DNA of 64,000 nt from Adiantum capillus-veneris (lineage: Eukaryota > Streptophyta > Polypodiopsida > Polypodiales > Pteridaceae), in contig CM043957.1 in NCBI GenBank assembly GCA_014529385.2, forward strand, positions 83,495,381 through 83,559,380, in the 5' to 3' direction. A model generated the notes under the pieces. That model was not told the DNA's origin. It searched no databases and saw only the letters and a program-made list of their open reading frames with translations. Shown in pieces: positions 44,130 through 55,663 of the stretch. Position 1 is the stretch's first letter. Every line of letters starts with the position of its first letter. The translations under genes and the position numbers were made by a program.

Positions 44130-46745
44130 ACGCCATGGACCTCGTTTGTTAGTAAAGCACCGCTACATGGTAGCTCAATGCCTGCAATAGTACCTACAAG
44201 TGCGAACCAATCGTATGCACCTATGGGTCCACGTACTCATGTAGTCCCTACCCCTCCCATTGTTTCAACTACCTATGCTCCACAACCACAATACACAACT
44301 TCTTATTTCCATGGGACTATACCGGCTAGCATTAGCATGTCACATCCGACGTCTGCTATGCCTAGGGCCACTCATATGAATTATGGACCACCACATGGAA
44401 CAACATCGTACCCAACGTGGAACCCAAGGGCTTCCTATGCGCCAAGCCCAATGCCAATACCTACTCCACATGTAGTCTCTGGAGCGCCTTCACCCACGGT
44501 ACCTGCTCACTTAGGTGACTTGGCAACATTTGCTCAAGCTATTGGTCAATCTATTGCTGAGAATATGCGTAACACGCCTGATAGAGAGCCTAGAAGTAAG
44601 GCAGTACAAATAGCCAAGCTCACACAAAAATTTAGTGGAGACAGGGATGTGAGAAAGCATATCGAAGTGTTTGAACAAATATGCGATTCTCTAGGAGAAC
44701 ACAATGACCTACATAAGAGCAATGCTTTAAGCCTAACCTTAAGTGGAAAAACGTATAGAACCCTAAGGGTGGAAGAAAAAACGATTTACCCTACTCTTAG
44801 GAGACTGTTCTTAAAGGAATACGTACGAGAGGGAGTGCTTTGGGGTGTATCCCAACGAGAGGAAGGAGAGTCGGTGAGAGACTTTATAAGTCGCTTGAAG
44901 CATTTGAATTCTCGTTGTAATCCAAATGAGCGCTTCAACAATAACCAATTGCTTGATAGATTCATTAGGGGATTACGACATGAGGATATCTACAATGGCT
45001 TAGTCATTAGAGGTATCACCACTTGGGAAGCAGTCACCACCAATGCGATCCAATTGGAGGATAATTTAATGATTCAAGGAGAAAGAGTGTTTGTTGAGCC
45101 TAAATCTATTAGCTCGCAAGCATCAAGGCCTCATCCAATGACCCTAAAGTCTATTGCTAAGGAGCCAAAGATATCTGAGATGACTTTAGCAGATCTCACC
45201 AAGGCTATTCAAGAGAGTCTTAGAGACAATCGTGGTCCGCAGAACAATCATATGTATCCAAGAAGGGAGCAGCAATGGTGCTCAGTATGCTATGGACCGC
45301 ATAGTAGCAGTGAATGGCCTACTTTTAGAGTAAAATTCAATGGGAGCTACAATGCATGTGGGAGGTATGGTCATCAAGATAAGGATTGCATAGTATTTAA
45401 GCGTGCGATGGCCAATAGACCAACCTTAGCATGGACAGACACACCTCGAGTGCCTGCCTTGATGTCGGCGCCACCTCTTGAACAAACAACACAACACATG
45501 GTCCCTAGGGCCCAAAATGTTGTTCAAACAACATCCTTACCACCTCCAATGCTAGGACCGCAACCACCACATCCGAGAATCACTTTTGTGAATCAAGTGG
45601 GTTGTGAGTCATCTATTTCTTGTTTGTAAGGCTATGAGGAAGATATAGATCCTAATATCGCCTATGGGATGGATGTGCTTGAAGAAAGTACACAATACTA
45701 CATGGAGGACTATTGGGGACAAGTCAAACCTGTATATCAAGTAGCTGCTCTTGCGGCAAGAGGCCAAAATATCAACTACACTGCTAAGAGACCACCTCTT
45801 CAATGCTATGAGTGTGGAGGTCCACATCGTGTAGCTGAGTGTCCTATTAGGCTACAAAAGAACACCACACTAATGCAAACCAATCAAGCGAGTACGTCTA
45901 CAATGCCGATACTCATGTGTAATCGATGTGGCATAGATCATTTGATTGCCCAATGTCCAAATAATCCAAATGCACCGAAGATCACGCCATTAAACTTGAT
46001 TGAAGTTACCGAGGAGCTATCACAAAGTACACCTGTGGTACCAGTAAATGTACTCACACGATCGATGCTCCAAAAGCAAAATTATATTCTTGAGGAAAGA
46101 GACACGGCATCAATTTCCCAATCTAAGAAAAAGAAGAAAACATGAAGAAAGAGATCGCAAAAAGCAGCGAAGTCAGACCCCAGTTCAAAGACCAATATAG
46201 GGACTGGTGACGACCCCGTATATATGAACGACGCTGAAGAAGATTCTGATTCAGGTGAAACCATGGAGACCAAAACGACCACTAACATAGAAACCAACAA
46301 GGAAGATGTTCATGAGCCACAATGGCCAGGATCCAAAAAGAAGATAGGAACTTACCCAAACCCTACAGAGGAGATTGAGCGAGTCAAGCAATTAAGGAGT
46401 TTGGCAGAAGATACCCAAAGGGATCTAGAACCAGCACCTAGGAAGATCCAGATTACAGACACCGTCTTCCCTACACAACAACAACCTCACCAAGTCCATA
46501 GACCCTTGGACATACCTAGTGTCATCCAAGAAGAAAGTGACTTAAAGTCATGGGAAAGTGGGAGTACTCACTTCTTGATGGAAAGAATGTTTACAGGGGG
46601 ACTACCTGATCCTATCGAAGAAATGGAGATCCCATCTTCCCCACGTCAAGGGACTCAAGGCCAAAAGGTGCCGTTAAACAGTTTCAGCTCTTCGAGCCTT
46701 CCTCAATGGAGAACTGAAGTTTGGGCTACCACAATTTGCACAGAT
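44130..46745 (+). pseudogene. family K gag core, zinc knuckles and linker
   Basis: The gag core runs over IAKLTQKFSGDRDVRKHIEV, FLKEYVREGVLWGVSQREEG and FIRGLRHEDIYNGLVIRG. Two pairs of knuckle-like motifs follow: a first, degenerate pair (CSVCYGPHSSSEW; ACGRYGHQDKDC) and, after a TAA at about 45629, a better pair (CYECGGPHRVAEC and CNRCGIDHLIAQC). A TGA near 46145 (KKKKT*RKRSQKAA) breaks the same frame again. The linker continues to about 46740, where the frame changes. Four knuckle-like motifs is more than usual for gypsy gag. Confidence 0.75.
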
Positions 46746-47784
46746 GGATGGATCTGGGGAGATGCCAATAGGGGAAGAATACATAGATCCACAACCCAAC
46801 CTAGATGAGAACCTTGTTATAGAAATACCTGTTAACAAGTTGGGACAATACTTTGAGGGTGATGAATCCAATGCAACTATACCAATCACTACTAAGGGAA
46901 CCCTTGATGGTGGCGCTGAGGTTAGCATTGTGACTAAGAATTGTTGGGAAACTATGGGAAGACCTCACCTTGCGACCACAACCATAGTAGTGAAGATGGC
47001 CAATGGGTCTATTGTTAAACCTATTGGGATGCTAGAAGATCTCAAGATCAAGGTGTTTGGACATAAAATAAGGGTTACCTTCATTGTTATGGATTTCTCC
47101 AAACACACTATGGCATCGGAGATGATCTTAGGACGTCCTTTCATGAGGGAAGCAAAAATGGTGCATGACTGGTCTAAAAACCATGTCTACTTGCAGTTCC
47201 AAGATTCTGTCATTCGAGTAGATCTTGTGACGGGTCGAGCACATCCTCTAGGAAACAGGTTTATAATCGATCATAGATCTGACACCATAGCTCACTCGGC
47301 CCCATTGCAGTATTGTTACACGTGTAAAGCGGACACTAATGTTGGGGAAGATTCTCCTTATATGGATGTACTACCTGGGATGACTGAGTCGGACAATGTG
47401 GATTGGGTCCACCTAGCAGCAACCATAGACACTTGGGGAAATAGGGGGACGACCTGGGTAACACCTGAGGGGGATGAAATACCACCACTTATACCCTTAA
47501 ACATGCTAAAAGCAATGCATATAGCTTCTGATGATCTACAAGATGAAAGTTTGACTGGCATTGAAACCAGTAGCGCCTCACAAGACTATAGCCCACATGA
47601 TTTGGGGTCAGAATCATCAATTGAAATTGACTCTGAGGACAAAGAATCTGAGTTAAATCTTAGTGCAAATGTGGGGACAAACCATTCAGGGCCCAGTGGT
47701 AACCTAGATGATAATCTATCCAATGGAGCAGAAGACACAAGTAGTGATTCATCTAGTGAGTCTTCACTAGAAATCGAGAATTAA
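46744..47784 (+). pseudogene. family K protease region
   Basis: The active site is GTLDGGAEVSIVTKNCWETM (Asp-Gly-Gly variant of the retropepsin motif), with the closing block EMILGRPFMREAKMVHDW. After it come ~170 residues of Ser/Asp/Glu-rich sequence ending SSSESSLEIEN. The frame is open for 346 codons. The short segment before the next frame contains a basic stretch. Confidence 0.75.
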
Positions 47785-48591
47785 ACAAGAAGAGTAAGAG
47801 ATATAAGAGGCAACGATATCGAGCAAATATGCGTGCTAGAATAAATGAAAAGAAATCTACTGCAGAATGTCTTAATTATATAGGGGCATGTGATGCTCAT
47901 CGAAAGTTGGTAGATAACTGGGGTGAATACCTTCAAAGCGTTATGTGGTGTAGTCCACAACCCATTGACATCGCACAACTAGAGGCTACAGAGAAGCCAA
48001 AGTTGAGATGTACCGTAAGGAGACTACAAAATCGAGAGTTAGCTCAACAACAAAAGGAATCAGAAGTTAAATCACAGTCCACAGAACAACAGGACCCCAC
48101 AGACTTACACCCTACACCTGAACATTTCAAATCCTATATCACAGAGGAACGTAAGGTTATGTATACATAGGCTCAAAGAAAACCTATCGATGGTAGCAAT
48201 GGAGTCTATGATGGTCCAACGATAGTTAAGGAAATAGAGTTAGCAGACCCAGAAGAAGAGTCTAAACCTGTCTTCATTGCCCAAGATCTAATAGCGACTG
48301 AGGAATGTGTACTTAAAGAACTTCTCAAGGAATTCAGGGATATATTTGCCTGGACTTATCATGATATGAAAGGTGTTCCACCTTCCGTGGTGCAGCACAT
48401 AATCCCCATGAATAGCATGGCTAAACCAGTTCAGCAACGACCCTACCCAATGAATCCTAAATATGCAAAGATCGTTTAAGAAGATATTGAGAAGCTTGTG
48501 GAATGCGGATTCATATACCCTATTGAGCACTCAGAAACTGCAGTCAAAGTTATAACTCCAAAGTGGCCTAAAGAGGCTGCTCGAGCCAAAG
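47785..48591 (+). pseudogene. family K pol, approach to RT, truncated
   Basis: The frame 47829-48170 ends at a TAG. Beyond it the same frame reads EECVLKELLKEFRDIFAWTY, HDMKGVPPSVVQHIIPM and, after a TAA (AKIV*EDIEKLVECGF), IYPIEHSE, the standard start of gypsy RT. It then drifts (TAVKVITPKWPKEA...) and is lost before the RT active site. The stops sit where relatives have Gln codons. Confidence 0.75.
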
Positions 48592-48611
48592 CATTAGGAA
48601 AAATATGAACC
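48592..48611 (+). repeat. left terminal inverted repeat
   Basis: CATTAGGAAAAATATGAACC, 19/20 identical to the inverse of 59221-59240. Confidence 0.6.
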
Positions 48612-49355
48612 CTCTAGGGGCCCTTTGGGATTAAGGTTAATTAGAGGCCAGCCAATGAGAAGAGGGTGGGGGACACACTCTATGCCCTCAAAAATGTAGG
48701 GGGACAAAGTAGTCTTACACTTCTTAAATGGGCTCTTACCTAGTGAGAAGGTGGGGTGGGGGGGGGTGGGCCATATGGAACCTCGAACTTCCCTCCTTTT
48801 TGATCCGGTTTTGAAAAAATCCCAAAAATTTGAAATTTTTCAAAAATTTCAAAACTCAAATTTCATCTTCTGAAAACCCCCCTAAAAGTATTTTATGGTC
48901 AAAAAAACATTTTTTGATCTCAAAAAGTCAAAAAGTGCATCCAAAAACCCTAAAATTCAAATTTTTTTAAAAACTTTTAAAAAATCTTTTTTGCTATCCA
49001 GAGCTCCCCCAAAAGTAGTTATTAGGCAAAAAGTGATTTTCTCTCTCTAGAACCCCTTTTCCAACCCCTCCTTGGTTGCAACCATCACACTCATCCTCTA
49101 CTCCAACACTCTCTCTCTCTACACCATCTCCATTGCTACAGCAAGGAAGCTCCTCTCTCCTCCCCTACCACCTTCCATTGCCACACCAAGCAAGGGTTAT
49201 CCACCTTCTCCTCCCAGTGCCACACCAAGCAAGGGTTGTCCACCTTCTCCTCCCATTTCCACAAGGGTTAACCACTTTCTCATATCACTTTATCCCACCT
49301 ACATTGTAGCAACAAGTAAGGTTCTTCTCCTTCTCCTAGTTTTCTTTGCTCAACC
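48612..49355. other. subterminal non-coding region
   Basis: Contains a G-rich patch near 48751-48770, several A/T-rich stretches with repeated AAAAATTTGAAATTTTTCAAAA, and a duplicated phrase (CACACCAAGCAAGGGTT(A/G)TCCACCTTCTCCTCCCA at about 49180-49255). It probably holds the promoter of the gene at 49356. Confidence 0.4.
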
Positions 49356-50694
49356 ATGGCCAACTCTACTTCGCAAAGGCGGCCAAAGGATGAGGTCACA
49401 GCACTTACATGCCACAACACTAGAGGTGTAGATGATGAGTGGGTGCCACAAGAGTTCACCAAAGGTGCTTGGGTATACATGCAACCATCTGTTGTTAGCC
49501 CTCATCGTGTGTGGAATCGTGCAAACTTGGATCTTCATTGGAAAGGAAAGCTCCTTGGCTTCAAGAACCGCAAAGACAAGGGGACCGTAGCCATTGTGCA
49601 ACATGTTTTCTCAATGTCAACCATGCACTTGCAACAACCACCTCGATTTTCAACACATTGTAAGTACATGTTTTGAGAATACAAAGCTAGGTGTGAAATC
49701 ACAGTGTAATGTTATTATGGATTCATACTTAACATTTGTCATGCATTTATAGTCATATTTCCATCCACGTTGGTGGAGGAGCAGCCACTACAGTCTCTCC
49801 GGCACATTCAATGCTATACATGCGGATATTGGAGCAATAATGTTCCCACATCTTTGCCCAACCAAACTGGCTCAAAGAAGGATTTTCTTCTATTCTCACT
49901 CCTATATTGTCCCTACTTCTACACAAGCATTTGGAACGCTTGAACCCATCAAAGTAACTTCCTTATTAAGTATGGAGTGGCCGGTCCCAGATTTGTGGTC
50001 GGTAGCATCTTTCAAGCAAAAGATGATAATGGATGTCCAAAACTCTTTGAAATACTCTAAAGCTTCTAGGTCTGTGGGCTTGAGTTGGTGTTTGCCTATT
50101 CATTGTTTTGTGCACATTTTTAAAGAGTTTGGATTTGTGGAGACTACCACAATGCTTGTATGTAAAGATGCGTATTACAAGGAATTAGGAAGGCTTTTAG
50201 AAGAGGACTGGGATTTTGTGGAGGGCATGCACAACGGGGACCGGTACTGTTGTAAGGTTGGAGCTTCAGGTATTGGAATGCGCTATTTGAAATCCCGCAC
50301 CTCCTTGTACATACGATTTCACTATGATTGTTGGATGTGCAAGCTTGGAGTGTGGACTCCCTTACAAAGTGTAGACGGCGCTATTGCAAGCTTTGACATT
50401 GCAGTGAAGATGCCCAACGATGCTTTGGAGGCAGTCCAAGTGAACAAGCATTGGACTCTCAGTAATGTTCAAGAGCATTTGGTTATTATGGGTTTTGAGG
50501 CCCTTCAACAAGCACAATTTCATTAACAAGGTCACAAGGTGAGAATCCTTCCACCACATTTTCAATACATCATGGCTTGTCGATCATTAGATGCTTATTG
50601 TAATGAATGTCCGCAGATTGGGAAGAGAATGGAAGACAAATTGAAGGTCGAGGAGGACTGGGGGATAGATGGAACTATGCTATCGATCTTATAA
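49356..50694 (+). pseudogene. unrecognised gene A in the 10.6-kb segment
   Basis: The first block, 49356-49659, starts at an ATG (MANSTSQRRPKDEVTALTCH), carries KGAWVYMQP and LHWKGKLLGFKNRKDKGTVA, and ends at a strong donor (ATT/GTAAGT). TTTATAG at 49752 is a plausible acceptor. The second block, from 49753, is open to 50523, has a TAA there (QAQFH*QGHKVRI), and continues to 50694. The joined exons are out of phase by one base, so either a small indel or another splice site is involved. The second block is rich in aromatic and Cys residues (YIRFHYDCWMCKLGVWTPL). No family was recognised. Confidence 0.4.
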
Positions 50695-50935
50695 CTTTGT
50701 AACTCTTGCAATTTTCATATTGATCCCCGCTGCAATCAACATGATTTGCTTCGGCAATCATGCCTTTGAATATAATTTTTTGCATTGGGATGAGAAATCA
50801 TTTTTTGGTGAAAGTGCCTTTTTTATGTCTTAAAAAAAGGGTCCATTATAAAAGGGGGGCCACCTAACTCATTCACTATTTTCACTTTTGCAACTCTTGA
50901 GCTCCTCCACTCTCTATCCACACCCTAGGTTAGAC

Positions 50936-52513
50936 ATGGATGCTGCCACAGCCTCTGCATCTGCACCCACATCCACCCCTTTGTCATGCTTCATCCTCTT
51001 CCTCAAGGACACCAAATACAAAGGGAAGCTGGACCTCCACACCTTTTTTACTCGTCTCCCTGACCTTGACACCACATCTGCCCTTCACATGGATGCATTT
51101 GAGGAGATTTCTGCGTTCATGGAGGAGCACATCATAAAATATTCCGTATCTATCCCTCCACATGCAGGGATCTGGGTGCCTTGCGATCTTTTACGCTATA
51201 TACACAAAGGTGATCGCCCATTCTCCAAGCGGTTGCAACGATTCCAAGAAATTGCAACCGATGCAGGCCATTACTTGGACGAGCAAGCCCCTGGGGTGTC
51301 AGCGCTCATGAAGCGCAAGTTGGGGGTGGAGTACCTTTCTCGGCTCGCAAAATTTATCTTCTTGGTGAGCGAGGAACCTGATTTGGAGGAGCTCCGCTTA
51401 CCACACCTTCAAGTTGGGTCCTTTATCAAGGACACCAAGGAGCAGCAGGTTATCCCCATGAACCCTGCAGCGGAAGGAAAAGCACACCGGCTCGAGTACC
51501 CTAGGGGTCTTGAGGAAGTGTTTGAGAAATCCATAGTTGCGGCTGGCCCTAGTGACACTCCAGTGCCACTACCACTGACGGATGTGGCAATCCCAGAGGT
51601 AGAAATCATCCGCTTCTCCTCAGTGTTAGTGGATGGGGAGGAGTATGTGTTCCTGCATGATTTGGAAAAAGCATTTGGCCTGCGCATGGATGAATGCTTG
51701 AGCGTGCTATGCAACAGCAGCAAATGTCCCTTAGACAATACGCCAGATGCCCTAGAAAGCAAGCTCTTGCCAGATGGGGACTCTGTTGCTGACACTATTG
51801 CAGTTGTATGTACGGAGGTCCTGACAGCAGAGCAGTTGCAGGTGGCTGATCAAGATTTCCAAGCCACCCAATCCAAGGTTGAGGCTGCTAGGATGCCTAT
51901 GCCATTATGCGACCTCCCATCTGATGATCCAAAGCTTGTATCTGTGGTGCATGGGAGCATTGACTTGGATGCAAAGGGCAACAGGGAGGAGGACGACAAG
52001 GAGCAGGAGGTAAACTGTATCCTAATTTTCATGTTACTATTTTATCCTTCATTGTCGTTTTTCTTTACCTTCATAGGTTTATGACAGGATGTTGTGGAGG
52101 TTGATAATTTTGCTGCAAGGATGGGTGGCAAGCGGATGGGCTTTGGACCTCAAGCTTCCCTTGCGCATTACCTAGGACAACTCCCCCCTGGCGATGTGGC
52201 CATTATCCATAATGAATTTACTCCCCAAGCCCATTTTATGACTTGGTCATTAAAAGCTTTGAGCAAGTTTTTGTGTTTGAGCACCATTGCTCAAACTGCG
52301 CATCAAGTGTTCCTAGTGCATAGATCCCTTGTATGCACAGCGTTCGGCACTGGCTTTCGTGGTAAAGTGCTTGCCCAGATAGGGATACATGCTTCCATTG
52401 GCTCAACTGACCCAAATGCCATAGCGCAGTCCCTCTTGACTGGGGAGTTGCCTTACACACAAAATAGGTGCCAGGAAATGGTCAAAAAAATTATGAACTC
52501 CTCAGATACATGA
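50936..52513 (+). CDS. unrecognised two-exon gene B, 499 aa, apparently intact
   Basis: The ATG at 50936 (MDAATASASAPTSTPLSCFI) opens a 358-codon exon to 52009. The intron 52010-52087 has GAG/GTAAAC and a GACAG/GAT acceptor; phase 0 is kept. The second exon, 52088-52513, begins DVVEVDNFAARMGGKRMGFG and ends KKIMNSSDT. The protein has a low-complexity start, a helical middle (FSKRLQRFQEIATDAGHYLD), a segment VLVDGEEYVFLHDLEKAFGL and an acidic, Lys-rich region before the intron. No stop or frameshift. AATAAA lies 24 bp past the stop. I recognise no domain. Confidence 0.6.
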
Positions 52514-52536
52514 TGTAAAATCACCGTGCTGGAAGG

Positions 52537-52542
52537 AATAAA
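52537..52542 (+). terminator. polyadenylation signal of gene B
   Basis: AATAAA 24 bp downstream of the stop codon at 52513, about 105 bp before the palindrome array. Confidence 0.55.
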
Positions 52543-52646
52543 AAATATTTGAAATTGTCTCTCTATATTGCAAATTATTTTGAATCTAATTTGTCAATCT
52601 TGAAAATTGTTTCAATTGGTGATATGAATTGTTTTTTGATTGGTGA

Positions 52647-54528
52647 CTTTGTTATTTTAAGTTCTGTATGTAATTGCAGTCAATTTCAATATATTTGTGC
52701 TTTTTAAGTACCCTAGGGGGTAGATTAGTCTATAAGGGGCAAAAAAATGCCTAGCCACAAGGGCGCGCAAATGGCCCATCCATCAGTTTTGGATGGGCCA
52801 TTTACGCGCCCTTGTGGCTAGGCATTTTTTTGCCCCTTATAAGCCAATCTACCCCCTAGGGTACTTAAAAAGCACAAATATACTGCAATGGATTGGTTTT
52901 GCATCATTCATTTAAATGCACCCTTTTTATGGTAATTCCAGCATATGTTCAGACTCGAGGACACTAGAAAAGCTGAAATCAATTATAAAATGAATTTTCC
53001 AGCACACTATCACCTGCTTTAGCTCTACCTAGTACACCCCTCCACCAAAAAGTCCAATTGCATTGGACATTTGAAAAATCCAAATTAATGTTGCATAGAC
53101 ACTTGGTTTCACAATATGTTATTTGTTTTGATATCCTATAAGTAATTCAAAGCTTGAAATGACCAAAAAAAGCTGTCCACAAGGATCCATGTAAAATATT
53201 GATGCAAAACCAATAGATTTTAGTAAATTTGTGCATTTAAAGTACCCTTGGGGGTAGATAAACCTAAAAGGGGCAGAAAAAGGCCTGGCCACAAGGGTGC
53301 GCAAATGGCCCATCCATCAGTTTTGGATGGGCTATTTGCGCGCCCTTGTGGCCACGCATTTCCCCCCCCTTATAAGCCAATCTACACCCTAGGGTACTTA
53401 AAAAGCACAAATATACTGCAATGGATTGGTTTTGCATCATTCATTTAAATGCACCCTTTTCATATGGCAATTCTAGCATATGTTCAAACTCAAGGACACT
53501 AGAAAAGCTGAAATCAATTATGAAATGAATTTTCCAGCACACTATCACCTGCTTTAGCTCTACCTAGTACACCCCTCCACCAAAAAGTCCAATTACATTA
53601 GACATTTGAAAAATCCAAATTAATGTTGCATAGACACTTGGTTTCACAATATGTTATTTGTTTTTATATCCTATAAGGAATTCAAAGCTTGAAATGACCA
53701 AAAAAAGGTGTCCACAAGGATCCATGTAAAATATTGATGCAAATCCAATAGGTTTTAGTAAATTTGTGCATTTAAAGTACCCTTGGGGGTAGATAAGCCT
53801 AAAAGGGGCAGAAAAAGGCCTGGCCACAAGGGCGCGCAAATGGCCCATCCATCAGTTTTGGATGGGCTATTTGCGCGCCCTTGTGGCCACGCATTTTTTT
53901 GCCCCTTATAAGCCAATCTACCCCCTAGGGTACTTAAAAAGCACAAATATACTGCAATGGATTGGTTTTGCATCATTCATTTAAATGCACCCTTTTTATG
54001 GCAATTCCAGCATATGTTCAGACTCAAGGACACTAGAAAAGCTGAAATCAATTATGAAATGAATTTTCTAGCACACTATCACTTGCTTTAGCTCTACCTA
54101 GTACACCCCTCCACCAAAAAGTCCAATTACATTGGACATTTGAAAAATCCAAATTAATGTTGCATAGACACTTGGTATCACAATATGTTATTTGTTTTGA
54201 TATCCTATAAGGAATTCAAAGCTTGAAATGACCAAAAAAAAGTGTCCACAAGGATCCATATAAAATATTGATGCAAAACCAATAGGTTTTAGTAAATTTG
54301 TGCATTTTAAGTACCCTTGGGGGTAGATAAGCCTAAAAGGGGCAGAAAAAGGCCTGGCCACAAGGGCGCGCAAATGGCCCATCCATCAGTTTTGGATGGG
54401 CCATTTGCGCGCCCTTGTGGCCAGGCTTTTTTTGGCCCCTTATAGGCTTATCTACCCCCAAGGGTACTTAAAATGCACAAATTTACTGAAATTGACTGCA
54501 ATTACATACAGAACTTGAAATTACAAAG
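52647..54528. repeat. array of four long palindromes, period 534-535 bp
   Basis: Four near-perfect hairpins of about 90 bp per arm share the loop TCAGTTT, with centres at 52786, 53320, 53855 and 54389. The arms contain GGGCGCGCAAATGGCCCATC and its inverse. The ~350-bp spacers between them are near-identical direct copies whose own ends are inverted (ATTGGTTTTGCATCA and TGATGCAAAACCAAT). The outer edges of the array are inverted copies of each other (AAGTTCTGTATGTAATTGCA on the left, inverse at 54495-54515), so the array is symmetrical about 53587. It sits exactly between the 3' ends of the converging genes. Small ORFs of 64 codons repeated in it are by-products. Confidence 0.9.
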
Positions 54529-54644
54529 ATAATAGACAGAGTAGACACAACTGTTAATCATATTGTCATTGGAAAGTCAAATCATTACAAAGATAAGGGT
54601 GTGCAATACAAAAAGAGGGATAACTTTGGCTAATGCTCGAAGTC

Positions 54645-55526
54645 TCATCGCAATCGACGTGCAAGCTGCATATCTTTTGGCTGTATTGTCACTCGCTTTG
54701 CATGAATGGCGCATAGGTTGGTATCTTCCAACATCGAAATGATGTGGGCCTCTGCAGCTTCTTGAATAGCCTCTAGCGCTATTGCTTGCATTCTATACTG
54801 ATTTCCATAGCTTTGAAGCACCTCCTTCACAGTGCGAGCAAAGGGGGCGCGTCGAATAAAGAGCTCCGTCGTCTTCTGGTAGTGGCGGATTTCTGCAAAT
54901 GCCCTTGCTATTTTTCGGCGCCGCTGTGGTTGTCTTGGGGGCACTTGCACATTTGCTGGCGGGCGGCGTTTAGGCTTCTTGAAAAACTTAGACTTGCGCC
55001 TATTTACATGCTTAGGGGCTGGTTCTGTAGCCTCTTCTGATTCTTCTTCTTTCCTTGGTTGCCGATCTTATCGTGTGGGGAGAGCTCCCTGGCCTTGAGG
55101 CAATGTCTTCCCCCCAACGGCCACCCGGTGTGTGCGCGGTATTTTTTCTCGCAGCCATGGTGGCTCACTCTCTGATTCAGTGTCTGTATGGACCACCCGA
55201 GTCCTGGATGGTCCTGCTTGTGATTGGGGACGCGACGGCTGCTCCCTATTGGACTCTGATGTTTGCTGGCCCTCTGCTTCTCTCCAGCGCTGGGCACGTT
55301 GCTTCATTCTCTTTCTAGGTGTTATATCTTGAGGAGGTGGAGATTCAACAGTCCTTGATGACTCTCGTGCCCTACCACCATGCCCAATACGAGAAGAGTT
55401 CGTGGAACGGCCAGGTGTTCATGGCTGTTTTCTTGTGCCTTTAAGCCATGACGGCTTCTCACATCCTTGGAGGGTGTTTTTGTTGGCAGGCGGATGCTCT
55501 TTCACGGTTTGTTTGGTGCAAGCCAT
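54645..55526 (-). pseudogene. divergent histone H3-like gene with two in-frame stops
   Basis: The frame of 293 codons starts ATG at 55526 with MACTKQTVKEH, resembling the H3 start MARTKQTAR. It has an extended basic/Ser-rich N-terminal region of ~200 residues instead of ~40, and ends with a histone fold: [60 protein letters not shown]. The fold has the canonical H3 spacing, without the loop-1 insertion of many centromeric variants. It stops after ARRLR. Stops: TGA at 55421-55419 (TRKQP*TPGRS) and TAA at 55070-55068 (GALPTR*DRQPR); each could be a C-to-T change, or the second might lie in an unrecognised intron. The fold itself (54645-54920) is uninterrupted. Confidence 0.72.
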
Positions 55527-55663
55527 TTCGTTGGTAAGAGCTCACCTGTTCTTAAGAAATGAGTGATTTATGAGAGCATGCAATATATAAGGGCCCATTT
55601 AAAAAGGGCCCTGTTCACACTATTTTTTTTAAAAGAAGTATTATTTTTTAAATAAACATGTTG

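Larger units (their letters stand above)
40576..48591 (+). mobile_element. family K Ty3/gypsy element, truncated in RT
   Basis: A 5' LTR (40576-41183) and primer site are followed by a long gag region, protease and the start of RT. A 1149-bp solo LTR interrupts gag. The sequence leaves RT within 60 bp of the inverted terminus at 48592 and the 3' half is not found on the far side. The Asp-tRNA-like primer site and large gag region suggest an Athila/Tat-type gypsy. Five or more stops and two frame changes make it inactive. Confidence 0.85.

Noticed and set aside
49356-49676. BAH- or Tudor-like chromatin domain in gene A
   Set aside because: KGAWVYMQP and WKGKLLGF are suggestive but too short and unspecific to name a domain.
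53119-54382. Repeated 64-codon ORFs on the minus strand
   Set aside because: They recur only because the palindrome spacers are repeated; other frames are equally open and no start context or family is seen.
52647-54528. CRISPR-like array
   Set aside because: Period 534 bp, palindromic units of ~185 bp and conserved spacers do not fit CRISPR, and the surrounding DNA is eukaryotic.
54645-54950. Centromeric H3 (CENH3) assignment
   Set aside because: The fold lacks the loop-1 insertion typical of many plant CENH3 proteins and keeps canonical H3 residues such as [15 protein letters not shown]; the long tail alone is not enough.
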